Part shown: one piece after another, positions 47,493 through 55,610 of the stretch | Numbering within the stretch: the first letter of the stretch is position 1 | Layout: each line of letters begins with the position of its first letter | Assembly: GCA_027452005.1 (NCBI GenBank) | Contig: DAIDHF010000004.1 | Span: 40,732 to 104,731 of the forward strand | DNA from: Acidimicrobiales bacterium | Lineage (GTDB): Bacteria > Actinomycetota > Acidimicrobiia > Acidimicrobiales > JAKAVM01 | Length of the DNA: 64,000 nt | Reading direction: 5' to 3' | Notes under the pieces: generated by a model | Database searches by the model: none | What the model saw: the letters and a program-made list of their open reading frames with translations, nothing else | What the model was told of the DNA's origin: nothing | Position numbers and translations under genes: made by a program

Positions 47493-48596
47493 CTAATGTC
47501 TTTGGCTAAGATTGGTGGCCGTGGTGGTTGAAGCGCTTGGCATACTAGTGGCGACCGGTGCCTGCGGACCTAGTGGAACTGGAGGAAGAACGGTAGCTGG
47601 TATAACGATTTGAACGAACGCCAGACCAAGAGCTCTGCAGCCCAATCTCCAGTGCAAATTGGCATCTTCTAGGTCGTAGCTGAATTGACCAATGTTGACC
47701 AAAATGTCCGATGAGCTAACTGAGTCAATAGTTGTAAAAAGGTCACCATATCGTTGAATACCAATGGCTAGATCTTTGCTAGCTTTTCTATCGCCCGATG
47801 GAGCCGTGAACGAGACCAGCTTGCGATAGAGAGAATTTAGACTTGTGGCAATATTCTTTGCCTGGCCTATCTGATGGGCCGTTGGTACCTCAGAGATAGC
47901 TACCTGCTGAGCCAGGACCGTGGCACTGGCAATCTGCGAGTTTACGTTATCGGCGACAGGGGACACGTCCGTCTGATACCGGTGCGGGTTCATGGAAAAT
48001 TCCTGGTCGTAAAATAGATATCCAGCTATTGCTGCCACGGCGACTATGGCTAAGACCATAATGGACACCGACACGTGCTTTTGTCTGGTGGACTGGCGAC
48101 GGTCTTGCTTGGCCCTTCTGACCTCCTTTCTGGTAATTGGAAAGTTCTCTTGTTCGTCTTGTTCAGCTAGATCCCAGGCGTTCGGGGAGAGATCGACCTT
48201 TGACCAAGCTCCCGTGTTTGGCTCATCTAGCTCCAGTGACTCTTTGGATGGCGAGTTCGAATTGTTAGCTTTTCTATCTTGTACAAAAACAGTCCCCGTA
48301 TCGGGTTCAAAGTAGGTTTCAAATTCCATTTCAGGGGGAGCTGATTTTGAACTAGCCTCCGGTGAAAAGATCCGTGGATTGTTTGGCTTACTCGGGGTAA
48401 TATCGTCCAAAGAGCTTCCGGGGCCTATACTAGCTGTAGCATTTCTGGACTGCTCTCTAGGGGCTGACGGGCCAGCTTGTACTTTCTTGGTCCCAGGGCC
48501 AAGTATTGAGAAACAACGTTGGCAGCGCTCTTGACCACTGTTATAAGGGGCCCCACAAGTACCGCAATTTCTCTGCTGGTTGTTTTCTGGATCCAA
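47493..48596 (-). CDS. Hypothetical zinc-ribbon protein with single TM segment
   Basis: 367 aa; NCGTCGAPYNSGQERCQRCFSILG, TM SIMVLAIVAVAAIAGYLFY. Confidence 0.78.
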   Translation of the reverse strand: MDPENNQQRNCGTCGAPYNSGQERCQRCFSILGPGTKKVQAGPSAPREQSRNATASIGPGSSLDDITPSKPNNPRIFSPEASSKSAPPEMEFETYFEPDTGTVFVQDRKANNSNSPSKESLELDEPNTGAWSKVDLSPNAWDLAEQDEQENFPITRKEVRRAKQDRRQSTRQKHVSVSIMVLAIVAVAAIAGYLFYDQEFSMNPHRYQTDVSPVADNVNSQIASATVLAQQVAISEVPTAHQIGQAKNIATSLNSLYRKLVSFTAPSGDRKASKDLAIGIQRYGDLFTTIDSVSSSDILVNIGQFSYDLEDANLHWRLGCRALGLAFVQIVIPATVLPPVPLGPQAPVATSMPSASTTTATNLSQRH

Positions 48597-48612
48597 TCTT
48601 GTCTAGCCCTCC

Positions 48613-49890
48613 TTAGTTTGTGCCAATGGCGTCAATCGATGCGCCTTCACCTATCTTAGTTCGAATTTTCATCAATTTCGCCGGTCGACCGACTCCAATT
48701 GCAGCGGTTATCCTTCCTTGATTGGAATAGATAGCCAGAAACTTGTCCGAAGCCAAGTTTCCTTCTATGAACTCTAGTTCTGAATCTTCGTCGGACCTTC
48801 CGACGTACTGGATTTTCTTTCCGAACATGTCCGACCAAAAGAAGGGAATCTCAGTGTAGGAAGCCAAGTCGCCAGGTCTGGCCACTAAGTTAGATCCACT
48901 ACATCGCCCCATTGATACTGCGTTTTCAAAGTGTTCAATTCGCATCGGCCCATCAAATAGTTCGTTATGCCACCAGGCCACGTCGCCGCATGCAAATACA
49001 TTCTCGATAGGTGCACCGGCCTTGCTCATTACCTGGCAATACTTGTTGCATACTACCCCGTGGTCTTTGGGGTGTAGCAACACATTGCTGTCAGCCAACC
49101 AAGCGGTTGATGGAATTACCCCAATTGCAACAATCACAAGATCACAAGAGAAGATCTCTCCGGAACTAGTAGCTACACCGGTTACTTGACGGTTGCTGTC
49201 TATCGCAAAGAAGGTTGGAGTCGTGCCAAGTTGTAGAGCTATACCATTGGATCGAACTAGCCCCTCAAAGTAGCTGGAAAAGTACCCTCCGAGTGTTCGT
49301 TGTAAGAGGCCATCTAGTGGGTCAATTAGAGTAACTTTCGCCCCTATTTGAGAAAGTGAAGACGAGAGCTCGAGGCCAATAAAGCCAGCTCCAATAATCA
49401 CGACCTTAGAATTGCCAGCAACACGGCTCCTTATCTTGGCAGCGTCGCCAAATGTTCTAAGAGTCAACACGTTGTCCAAATCCTGACTAATGCTCACCAG
49501 AGCGGGAGAAGGATTCGATCGGTTAGGCAAATTGTCCTGTGAGTAGCACGGCAGGCTTAGTAACCTAGGTTCACAACCGGTCGCAATAATCAGCCCGTCA
49601 TAGTTTATCTTAGTTTCATCTGAAAGTGTGACTACTTTTGAGGCAACGTCCAGTGAGATAGCCGACTTACCACGAGTTATTTCCAGACTCTCAAGGTTGT
49701 CAACGTCTAGGGATACTTGGTCGAACTCCCAGCCTTTGGTTATCACCTGTTTAGAGAGAGGTGGTCGCTCATAAGCTGGTTCTGGCTCTCGAGATATTAT
49801 CAAACATTTGCCGGGAAAACCCTTAGCCAGGATCATTTCGGCCGCCCTGATTCCGGCAAGTGAACCTCCAACAACCACGACAGTTTTCAT
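48613..49890 (-). CDS. FAD/NAD(P)-dependent oxidoreductase (ferredoxin reductase-like)
   Basis: ORF to 49920; MKTVVVVGGSLAGIRAAE start at 49890 preferred. EPEPAYERPPLSKQ, VVIIGAGFIGLELSSSLSQIGAKVTLID, VFACGDVAWWHNELF. Confidence 0.88.
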   Translation of the reverse strand: MKTVVVVGGSLAGIRAAEMILAKGFPGKCLIISREPEPAYERPPLSKQVITKGWEFDQVSLDVDNLESLEITRGKSAISLDVASKVVTLSDETKINYDGLIIATGCEPRLLSLPCYSQDNLPNRSNPSPALVSISQDLDNVLTLRTFGDAAKIRSRVAGNSKVVIIGAGFIGLELSSSLSQIGAKVTLIDPLDGLLQRTLGGYFSSYFEGLVRSNGIALQLGTTPTFFAIDSNRQVTGVATSSGEIFSCDLVIVAIGVIPSTAWLADSNVLLHPKDHGVVCNKYCQVMSKAGAPIENVFACGDVAWWHNELFDGPMRIEHFENAVSMGRCSGSNLVARPGDLASYTEIPFFWSDMFGKKIQYVGRSDEDSELEFIEGNLASDKFLAIYSNQGRITAAIGVGRPAKLMKIRTKIGEGASIDAIGTN

Positions 49891-49906
49891 GTCCACTTTG
49901 ATCTGT

Positions 49907-50470
49907 CTAGCCGGTTCCAAGTGCCTCGACTAGTGACTGAGTCAAGGTGTTCCAGGGGAGTAACGCGCACTTGATCCTCACGGGAAACTTGACTACTCCT
50001 TGCAGAGCTGCCAAGTCGCCGAGAGAAGCCAACTCGTCGTCGGTGAGCAGCCGGGCAGATGGGTCTGGAGAATCACCTAAGTCTTGACCTAGCTCACGAG
50101 CCGGTCCGATGTTTTGGGTGGCATTTTCGGAGATCGGGTGGGAGTGGTCACCGCCTAGAGTTCCTTCATGCACTGAAAGCATCAACTTGAAGATCTTGGT
50201 AAAATCACGGACTTGCTCAACTGATTTCCCTTTTACCAGTGCCGACATCATTGACGCGGACGAGCTACTGATGGAACAACCGCGCCCACCAATTGCAATG
50301 TCGTCAATCATGCCGTCTTTTAGCAGCAAGTATACAACGGTCTCATCCCCGCAGAGGGGGTTGAAGCCCTCAGACCTTACCGCAGGAGGTACTTCTAGCT
50401 CACCTCGGTTACGGGGATTTGAGTAGTGGTCTAGGATTATCTCTCTATAGAGGTCCTCTAAGCCTGGCAT
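49907..50470 (-). CDS. sufU: SufU-type Fe-S scaffold / sulfur transfer protein with long insertion
   Basis: 187 aa; LYREIILDHYSNPRNRGEL, NPLCGDETVVYLLL, GRGCSISSSSASMMSALVKGKSVEQV, LGDLAALQGVVKFPVRIKCALLPWNTL. Confidence 0.92.
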   Translation of the reverse strand: MPGLEDLYREIILDHYSNPRNRGELEVPPAVRSEGFNPLCGDETVVYLLLKDGMIDDIAIGGRGCSISSSSASMMSALVKGKSVEQVRDFTKIFKLMLSVHEGTLGGDHSHPISENATQNIGPARELGQDLGDSPDPSARLLTDDELASLGDLAALQGVVKFPVRIKCALLPWNTLTQSLVEALGTG

Positions 50471-50522
50471 GCTAATTTGTTAATCCTTTCGTGAACTCAA
50501 TCTGTTAGTTCTGGACGAGTCT

Positions 50523-51785
50523 CTAGATCCCGAAGAACTTGTCTGCCTTGTAAAGGCCCGTGACAAGTGCCTCCACGTCGGCGTAATCATTGTATATATA
50601 TAATGACGCTCTGGCTGTGGCCGAGACATCCAATACCCGCATTAGAGGTTTAGCACAGTGGTGGCCTGCCCGAATGCACACCCCTTCCGAGTCTAGGATC
50701 TGGGATATATCGTGGGGATGTAGGTTCTTGAAAGAAAACGAGACAACCCCACCTCGGTCCTGAGGGTTAGAAGGTCCAAAGATCTCAATCGACTTACCGA
50801 ACTCACTCTTGAGGCGGTCGAGGGCGTAACCGACTAGCTCAATCTCATGAGCTCTTATATTTGCCATTCCCAATTTCTCTAAGTATGCAACTGCTTCCAT
50901 GAGCCCGATTGCCTCTGCTATGGGAGGCGTTCCGGCCTCAAACTTATATGGAAGATCATTTGGGGTAAACCCGTCTTTACGTACGTCGCATATCATCTCA
51001 CCACCACCCAAGAACGCAGGCATCGCATCCAAGAGAGTCTCGCGACCCCAAAGGAACCCAATCCCGGTCGGGCCTAACATTTTGTGACCCGTGGCTACGA
51101 AGAAGTCACACCCAATCTCTTGGACGTTGGCTGGAAGATGAGGTACGAACTGTGCTCCGTCGACGATAACCAAGGCACCAACACTGTGAGCTCGCCCAAT
51201 TAAATCTGAGATCTCAGTAATGGTTCCCAAAACATTCGAGGAAGCCGTAACTCCAACAAGCTTTACCCCGGACAACAAAGAGTCGATCTCTGACAGGTTC
51301 AAATATCCAGACCTGTCAATTGGGATAAACCGGATCTCAAAACCCAACTGTTGGGCCAAGATCTGCCAGGGTACGATGTTGGCGTGGTGCTCCATCTCTG
51401 TAAGCAGAACGACGTCTGAGTTTGTCAGGTTGGCTCTACCCCACGAATAGGCAACCAGGTTTACAGCCTCGGTTGCGTTTTTTGTAAACACAATCTCTCT
51501 GGCCGGGTTGGGGGCACCTATAAATCGGCCAACTACTACCCTGGCTCTCTCATAGAGGTTTGTGGCGTTTTCGGCGATGGCATACACTCCGCGGTGAACG
51601 TTGGCATGAGTTGTGGAGTAGTACTTGTCCATAGCCTCTAGTACTTGGATAGGCTTTTGAGAGGACGCTGCGGAGTCCAAGTACACAAGACGTTGGCCAT
51701 TTACCTGGGTTGACAGAATTGGGAAGTCCTTTTGGATGAGTTCGGTATCTATGGAATTGGTCATCTCAACCCGCAATGGCGGCAA
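50523..51785 (-). CDS. sufS: Cysteine desulfurase SufS
   Basis: 420 aa; FPILSTQVNGQRLVYLDSAASSQKPIQVLEAMDKYYSTTHANVHRGVY, ATGHKMLGPTGIGFLWG, RAGHHCAKPLMRVL. Start may be the internal MTNSIDTE (51764). Confidence 0.95.
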   Translation of the reverse strand: MPPLRVEMTNSIDTELIQKDFPILSTQVNGQRLVYLDSAASSQKPIQVLEAMDKYYSTTHANVHRGVYAIAENATNLYERARVVVGRFIGAPNPAREIVFTKNATEAVNLVAYSWGRANLTNSDVVLLTEMEHHANIVPWQILAQQLGFEIRFIPIDRSGYLNLSEIDSLLSGVKLVGVTASSNVLGTITEISDLIGRAHSVGALVIVDGAQFVPHLPANVQEIGCDFFVATGHKMLGPTGIGFLWGRETLLDAMPAFLGGGEMICDVRKDGFTPNDLPYKFEAGTPPIAEAIGLMEAVAYLEKLGMANIRAHEIELVGYALDRLKSEFGKSIEIFGPSNPQDRGGVVSFSFKNLHPHDISQILDSEGVCIRAGHHCAKPLMRVLDVSATARASLYIYNDYADVEALVTGLYKADKFFGI

Positions 51786-51788
51786 GTA

Positions 51789-52568
51789 CTATTCACCTGA
51801 ACCCACTACCCACTTCTCATAACCATGGCGGTCGAGTTCGTTGGCAAGTTCTCGACCACCTGAGGCCTGAATTGATCCATTCACTAAAATATGGACTCGG
51901 TCGGGCTCAACCTCGTCTAGCAGACGCCGGTAGTGAGTTATTATGACAACTCCAATCTCGGGCCGACCTGCTCGTACCTCCCTAATTCCCGCCCCGACCG
52001 TCTTGAGCGCGTCGATGTCTAGTCCCGAGTCGGTTTCATCCAAGATGGCCAGGTCGGGTTCGAGTATGGCCATCTGGAGAATCTCATTTCGCTTCTTCTC
52101 GCCCCCGGAAAATCCTTCATTCAGGTAGCGATCCGCCAGGCCCGATTCAATACCGAGTTTCTTCATCCACTCCATCATCGAGACCCGCAACTCCAGGATT
52201 GATAGTTCGGTACCTCGCCGCGCACTTAGTGCCTGGCGCAAGAACTGGACAACAGACAGACCCGAGATCTCCTCAGGGTACTGAAATCCCAGAAACAGTC
52301 CCATTCGACCCCGTTCATCGGGGGACAGTCGAGTAATGTCTTGGCCTTTGAATATAATCGAGCCCTCAGAGATAGTTAGTTCTGGGTTCCCGAGAATGGA
52401 TGTGGCCAAGGTTGACTTTCCTGAACCGTTAGGACCCATTATTGCGTGGACTTCCCCGGGGTTCACTGAGATGTTGACCCCCTTGAGGATGGGGAACACC
52501 TCTCCAGACTCACTAGTTGCATTAGCATGGAGATTTGAAATTGCAAAGAAGGGTTCTTGAGCTACCAT
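51789..52568 (-). CDS. sufC: SufC-type ATPase, paralogue 2 (canonical)
   Basis: ORF to 52583; MVAQEPFFAISNLHANA start at 52568. MGPNGSGKSTLATSILG, LFLGFQYPEEISGLSVVQFLRQAL, FSGGEKKRNEILQMAILEPDLAILDETDSGLDIDALKTVGAGI. Confidence 0.94.
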   Translation of the reverse strand: MVAQEPFFAISNLHANATSESGEVFPILKGVNISVNPGEVHAIMGPNGSGKSTLATSILGNPELTISEGSIIFKGQDITRLSPDERGRMGLFLGFQYPEEISGLSVVQFLRQALSARRGTELSILELRVSMMEWMKKLGIESGLADRYLNEGFSGGEKKRNEILQMAILEPDLAILDETDSGLDIDALKTVGAGIREVRAGRPEIGVVIITHYRRLLDEVEPDRVHILVNGSIQASGGRELANELDRHGYEKWVVGSGE

Positions 52569-53188
52569 CCTCGTTCGATCCATTCATCTAGATGGGGCGA
52601 CTCGGTCTGGATCGTCGTGCTGGCTCCGTGCCCGGGTAAGACCACGGTAGATAAGGGTAACTTGGAAAACAGTCTTCCCTCGATGGAGCCGATTATCTCC
52701 TCGAAATTGCCCCCGGGAAACTTGGTGGCTCCTGGCCCGCCCGGGAAGAGGGTATCTCCTGAAAACAGCAAGTTCGCACTTTGAAGATAAAAACACATTG
52801 ATCCTGGGGTATGACCTGGCGTGGCTATAGAACCCAACTTGAGGTCTCCTACAGCAATTTCCGAGTCGTCCTCTAGAACAAAATCGTAGGCCTCGAGCAT
52901 GTCAGAGTCCTCATGGGTGATCCCGACGTCAATTCCGGCCTCTCTGACCTGGGGTACTGCCTGGATGTGATCCCAGTGGCCGTGGGTCTCCAGGACTCGT
53001 CTCACGTTGTATCTCTGACACAAATCCAGGAGCTTTTCATGTTCGTTGGCAGCGTCGATTAACACCCCCTCCCCAGTGGACTTGCACCTAACTATGTATA
53101 CATTATTGTCCACAGGACCAACTACCACTTTGAACACCTCGCAAAGTCCGTCCAGGTAGATTTTTTCCACAAGCTCACTCTGGGCCAT
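52562..53188 (-). CDS. MBL-fold hydrolase (glyoxalase II-like)
   Basis: ORF extends to 53473, but the conserved fold starts at MAQSELVEKIYLDGLCEVFKVVVGPVDNNVYIVRC (53188). ETHGHWDHIQAV, TPGHTPGSMCFYLQSANLLFSGDTLFPGGPGATKF. Confidence 0.88.
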   Translation of the reverse strand: MAQSELVEKIYLDGLCEVFKVVVGPVDNNVYIVRCKSTGEGVLIDAANEHEKLLDLCQRYNVRRVLETHGHWDHIQAVPQVREAGIDVGITHEDSDMLEAYDFVLEDDSEIAVGDLKLGSIATPGHTPGSMCFYLQSANLLFSGDTLFPGGPGATKFPGGNFEEIIGSIEGRLFSKLPLSTVVLPGHGASTTIQTESPHLDEWIERGW

Positions 53189-53446
53189 TATTTGGGTAAT
53201 CCCCAAAGATTTTGTAGATCCATCTCTCAATTCTCGCTCAAAAATCCAGGTAGTGCCAGAAGTCGACCCGGCTAGAGCAGTTAGGTTAGTCTCTCCCTCA
53301 GCAGGAAATGAGCGAATTGCTAAAAAATTGACTGGTTGGTCTAGTAGCAATACCCTGTATGTAACCAACGGAGTGCGAGATCGTCCGGGAGTTCTCAAGC
53401 CGAGACCCCAATGATCTGGCCAGACCCTAAAAGGGGGAAATACCAA

Positions 53447-54562
53447 GTGAACTTTGCCTTTAGCGAAGAACAAGAGGAACTTCGTAGCTCGGTCCGAAAG
53501 TTCTTAGAGGATAAGTCGCCATCGAGCGAAGTGCGTCGCCTTATGGAGACCTCAAAAGGCTATGATGAGGCGGTCTGGGGGCAGATGGCCGACCAACTCG
53601 GCCTTCAGGCTATGGCCATACCCGAAGAGTTCGGGGGGGCTGGATTTGGTTTCGTCGAGTTGGTTGTCGTGTTTGAGGAGATGGGCCGGGCACTTTTGTG
53701 TGCGCCGTATTTCTCTACGATCGCCTTGGCTTCGTGCGCCATCTGGAAGTCCCTCGACTTAGATGCTGCGAAGGACTTTCTACCGTCAATAGCCTCGGGA
53801 GAGACTATTGCTACCTTGGCAATCACTGAAGATTCCGGGCGATGGGACCTTGACAGCATCACCCTACAGGCCTCAGCGTCCGGGTCTGAGTTTAAGCTAT
53901 CTGGACACAAGAACTTTGTAATTGACGGCCACCTAGCCAACCTGATTCTGGTCGCTGGCCGCACCAACAAGGGTATTGGTCTGTTCGCGGTTGACGGGAG
54001 TGCGCCCGGGATTACCAGGACGCAACTGGTGACCATGGACCAGACCCGAAAGCAGGCCCGCCTAGAGTTCAATAGTACCCCGGCTCGACTTATCGGAACT
54101 GATGGGGGTGCTGAGTCGGTGTTATCCAAGACTTTGGACCTAGCCGCTGTGTGTCTGGCAGCCGAGCAAGTGGGAGGCGCTCAAAAGTGTCTTGAGATGA
54201 GCGTTGAGTATGCGAAAGAAAGAATTCAGTTTGGTCGGCCTATTGGGAGCTTTCAGGCGATCAAGCATAAGTGTGCCGACATGTTGCTAGAGGTTGAGTC
54301 TTCAAAGTCGGCGGCTTACTACGCAGGGTGGGCAGCGGCCGAAGATTCTGACGAGTTACCGGTTGTGGCCAGTCTGGCCAAGGCATACTGCTCAGATGCC
54401 TACTTTCACGCCGCGGCCGAGAATATTCAGATCCATGGCGGCATTGGATTCACCTGGGAGCACGATGCCCATCTGTACTTCAAACGAGCCAAGTCTTCGG
54501 AGCTATTCCTGGGCGATCCCACCTACCACAGAGAACAACTGGCTCAGCGTATCGGGATCTAA
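53447..54562 (+). CDS. Acyl-CoA dehydrogenase
   Basis: ORF from 53411; GTG at 53447 with AAGGGGGA upstream gives MNFAFSEEQEELRSSVRKFLED. RPIGSFQAIKHKCADMLLEVE, IQIHGGIGFTWEHDAHLYFKRAKSSELFLGDPTYHREQLAQRIGI. Confidence 0.9.
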   Translation: MNFAFSEEQEELRSSVRKFLEDKSPSSEVRRLMETSKGYDEAVWGQMADQLGLQAMAIPEEFGGAGFGFVELVVVFEEMGRALLCAPYFSTIALASCAIWKSLDLDAAKDFLPSIASGETIATLAITEDSGRWDLDSITLQASASGSEFKLSGHKNFVIDGHLANLILVAGRTNKGIGLFAVDGSAPGITRTQLVTMDQTRKQARLEFNSTPARLIGTDGGAESVLSKTLDLAAVCLAAEQVGGAQKCLEMSVEYAKERIQFGRPIGSFQAIKHKCADMLLEVESSKSAAYYAGWAAAEDSDELPVVASLAKAYCSDAYFHAAAENIQIHGGIGFTWEHDAHLYFKRAKSSELFLGDPTYHREQLAQRIGI

Positions 54563-54677
54563 GTTCGTCTGACTTAGTCCGAGGCTGGTCTCAAGGTTTC
54601 CAGTCTTCGGGGTGGTCCTGTTGTTTTCTTTCCCAAGAACTAATTATCGTGTTGGCTTCTAAAGTAGACTAATCCAA

Positions 54678-55202
54678 GTGAAGGTAATCTTGCTGGTTGT
54701 CGTGTTGGCTTTAGCGGTAGTCTTGGGAGCCTGGTTCAAGGGACTCTTGGTCGCCAGAAAGTCCGCTCCTGGTCTGCCAAAGGCGGAAGTTGACCGTGAT
54801 ACGTCAACGAGTGGGCGTCATTCCAAAGGGGGTGCCGGGCCAAGGGTTACGCCTCCACAGTCAATTGACCTTGACGAATTGGCCCAATGGGTGAAGAGGA
54901 ACCTCCCTCCCGACATTCAGCCCGGACTGGAAGTTGAGACAATCAGGCGCATTGTCGAATGGAATCTGGACTTTATCAGGTCTAAGCGAGCATCTAGTAA
55001 CGGTCACTCAACAAAGCCAGCAACCCAGGTGGTGGTTGCAGGTGCCGAGACCGCCGAGTACGTGCTGAATCGCTCGAGTGAGGTAGGGCTAGGGCTAACT
55101 CCGGCCCAGGTTCATGCCGTGCTAGATGCCCAAATGGCCTACCTGGAGTCCATGGGAGCCGCAGGCCCCGAGATAGGACCCGATCCTTCAGGTCCTTCTT
55201 AG
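54678..55202 (+). CDS. Hypothetical membrane-anchored protein
   Basis: 174 aa, GTG start; N-terminal TM MKVILLVVVLALAVVLGAWFKGLLVAR; soluble helical region SIDLDELAQWVKRNLPPDIQPGLEVETIRRIVEWNLDFI. Confidence 0.72.
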   Translation: MKVILLVVVLALAVVLGAWFKGLLVARKSAPGLPKAEVDRDTSTSGRHSKGGAGPRVTPPQSIDLDELAQWVKRNLPPDIQPGLEVETIRRIVEWNLDFIRSKRASSNGHSTKPATQVVVAGAETAEYVLNRSSEVGLGLTPAQVHAVLDAQMAYLESMGAAGPEIGPDPSGPS

Positions 55203-55254
55203 AATTCCTTGAGATTCCACCACCAATAACGTCAGGTCGGCTAATGTGGGGAAT

Positions 55255-55470
55255 ACCAGGGAAAGGAGGTGGTCCAACTGTTAGATGAAGATTTAGGGAC
55301 TCTGGAGGTGCACGGCTGCTAGGCAGAGCACTGGGAATGCTGGCAAATACCTGCCATGCACCGCTTCCAACAGTGGCGGAACAGTCCTTTCCACCTAAGT
55401 AACTTGTTGAGAAGTCCTCTCCAGTAAAATCAGTATATGAGAGCGCCCCGTCTAGGGGCGCTCTTTGTGT
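55255..55470 (+). ncRNA. Candidate structured RNA/riboregulator with extended anti-16S complementarity and intrinsic terminator
   Basis: GGGAAAGGAGGTGGTCCAA (55259-55277); nested inverted repeats 55303-55369; internal CCTTTCCACCT (55386-55396); terminator 55440-55464; no long ORF. 5' end not determinable from sequence. Confidence 0.55.
55440..55470 (+). terminator. Intrinsic terminator
   Basis: AGAGCGCCCC GTCTA GGGGCGCTCT TTGTGTT: perfect 10-bp GC-rich stem, 5-nt loop, T-rich tail. Confidence 0.88.
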
Positions 55471-55610
55471 TCAAGGCCAATTTTAGAACTTTGTAATCCA
55501 AGGGGATGCAATGGACGGTAAGGAATTCATAGCTAGGCTCCGGTCAGATCACAAAATTAGGGAGCCCAATTGATTAACTGTGATTACCAAACTCGGTAAG
55601 AAGCTTTTGA

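Noticed and set aside
53605-54129. 174-aa minus-strand ORF
   Set aside because: Antisense to an acyl-CoA dehydrogenase with clear motifs.
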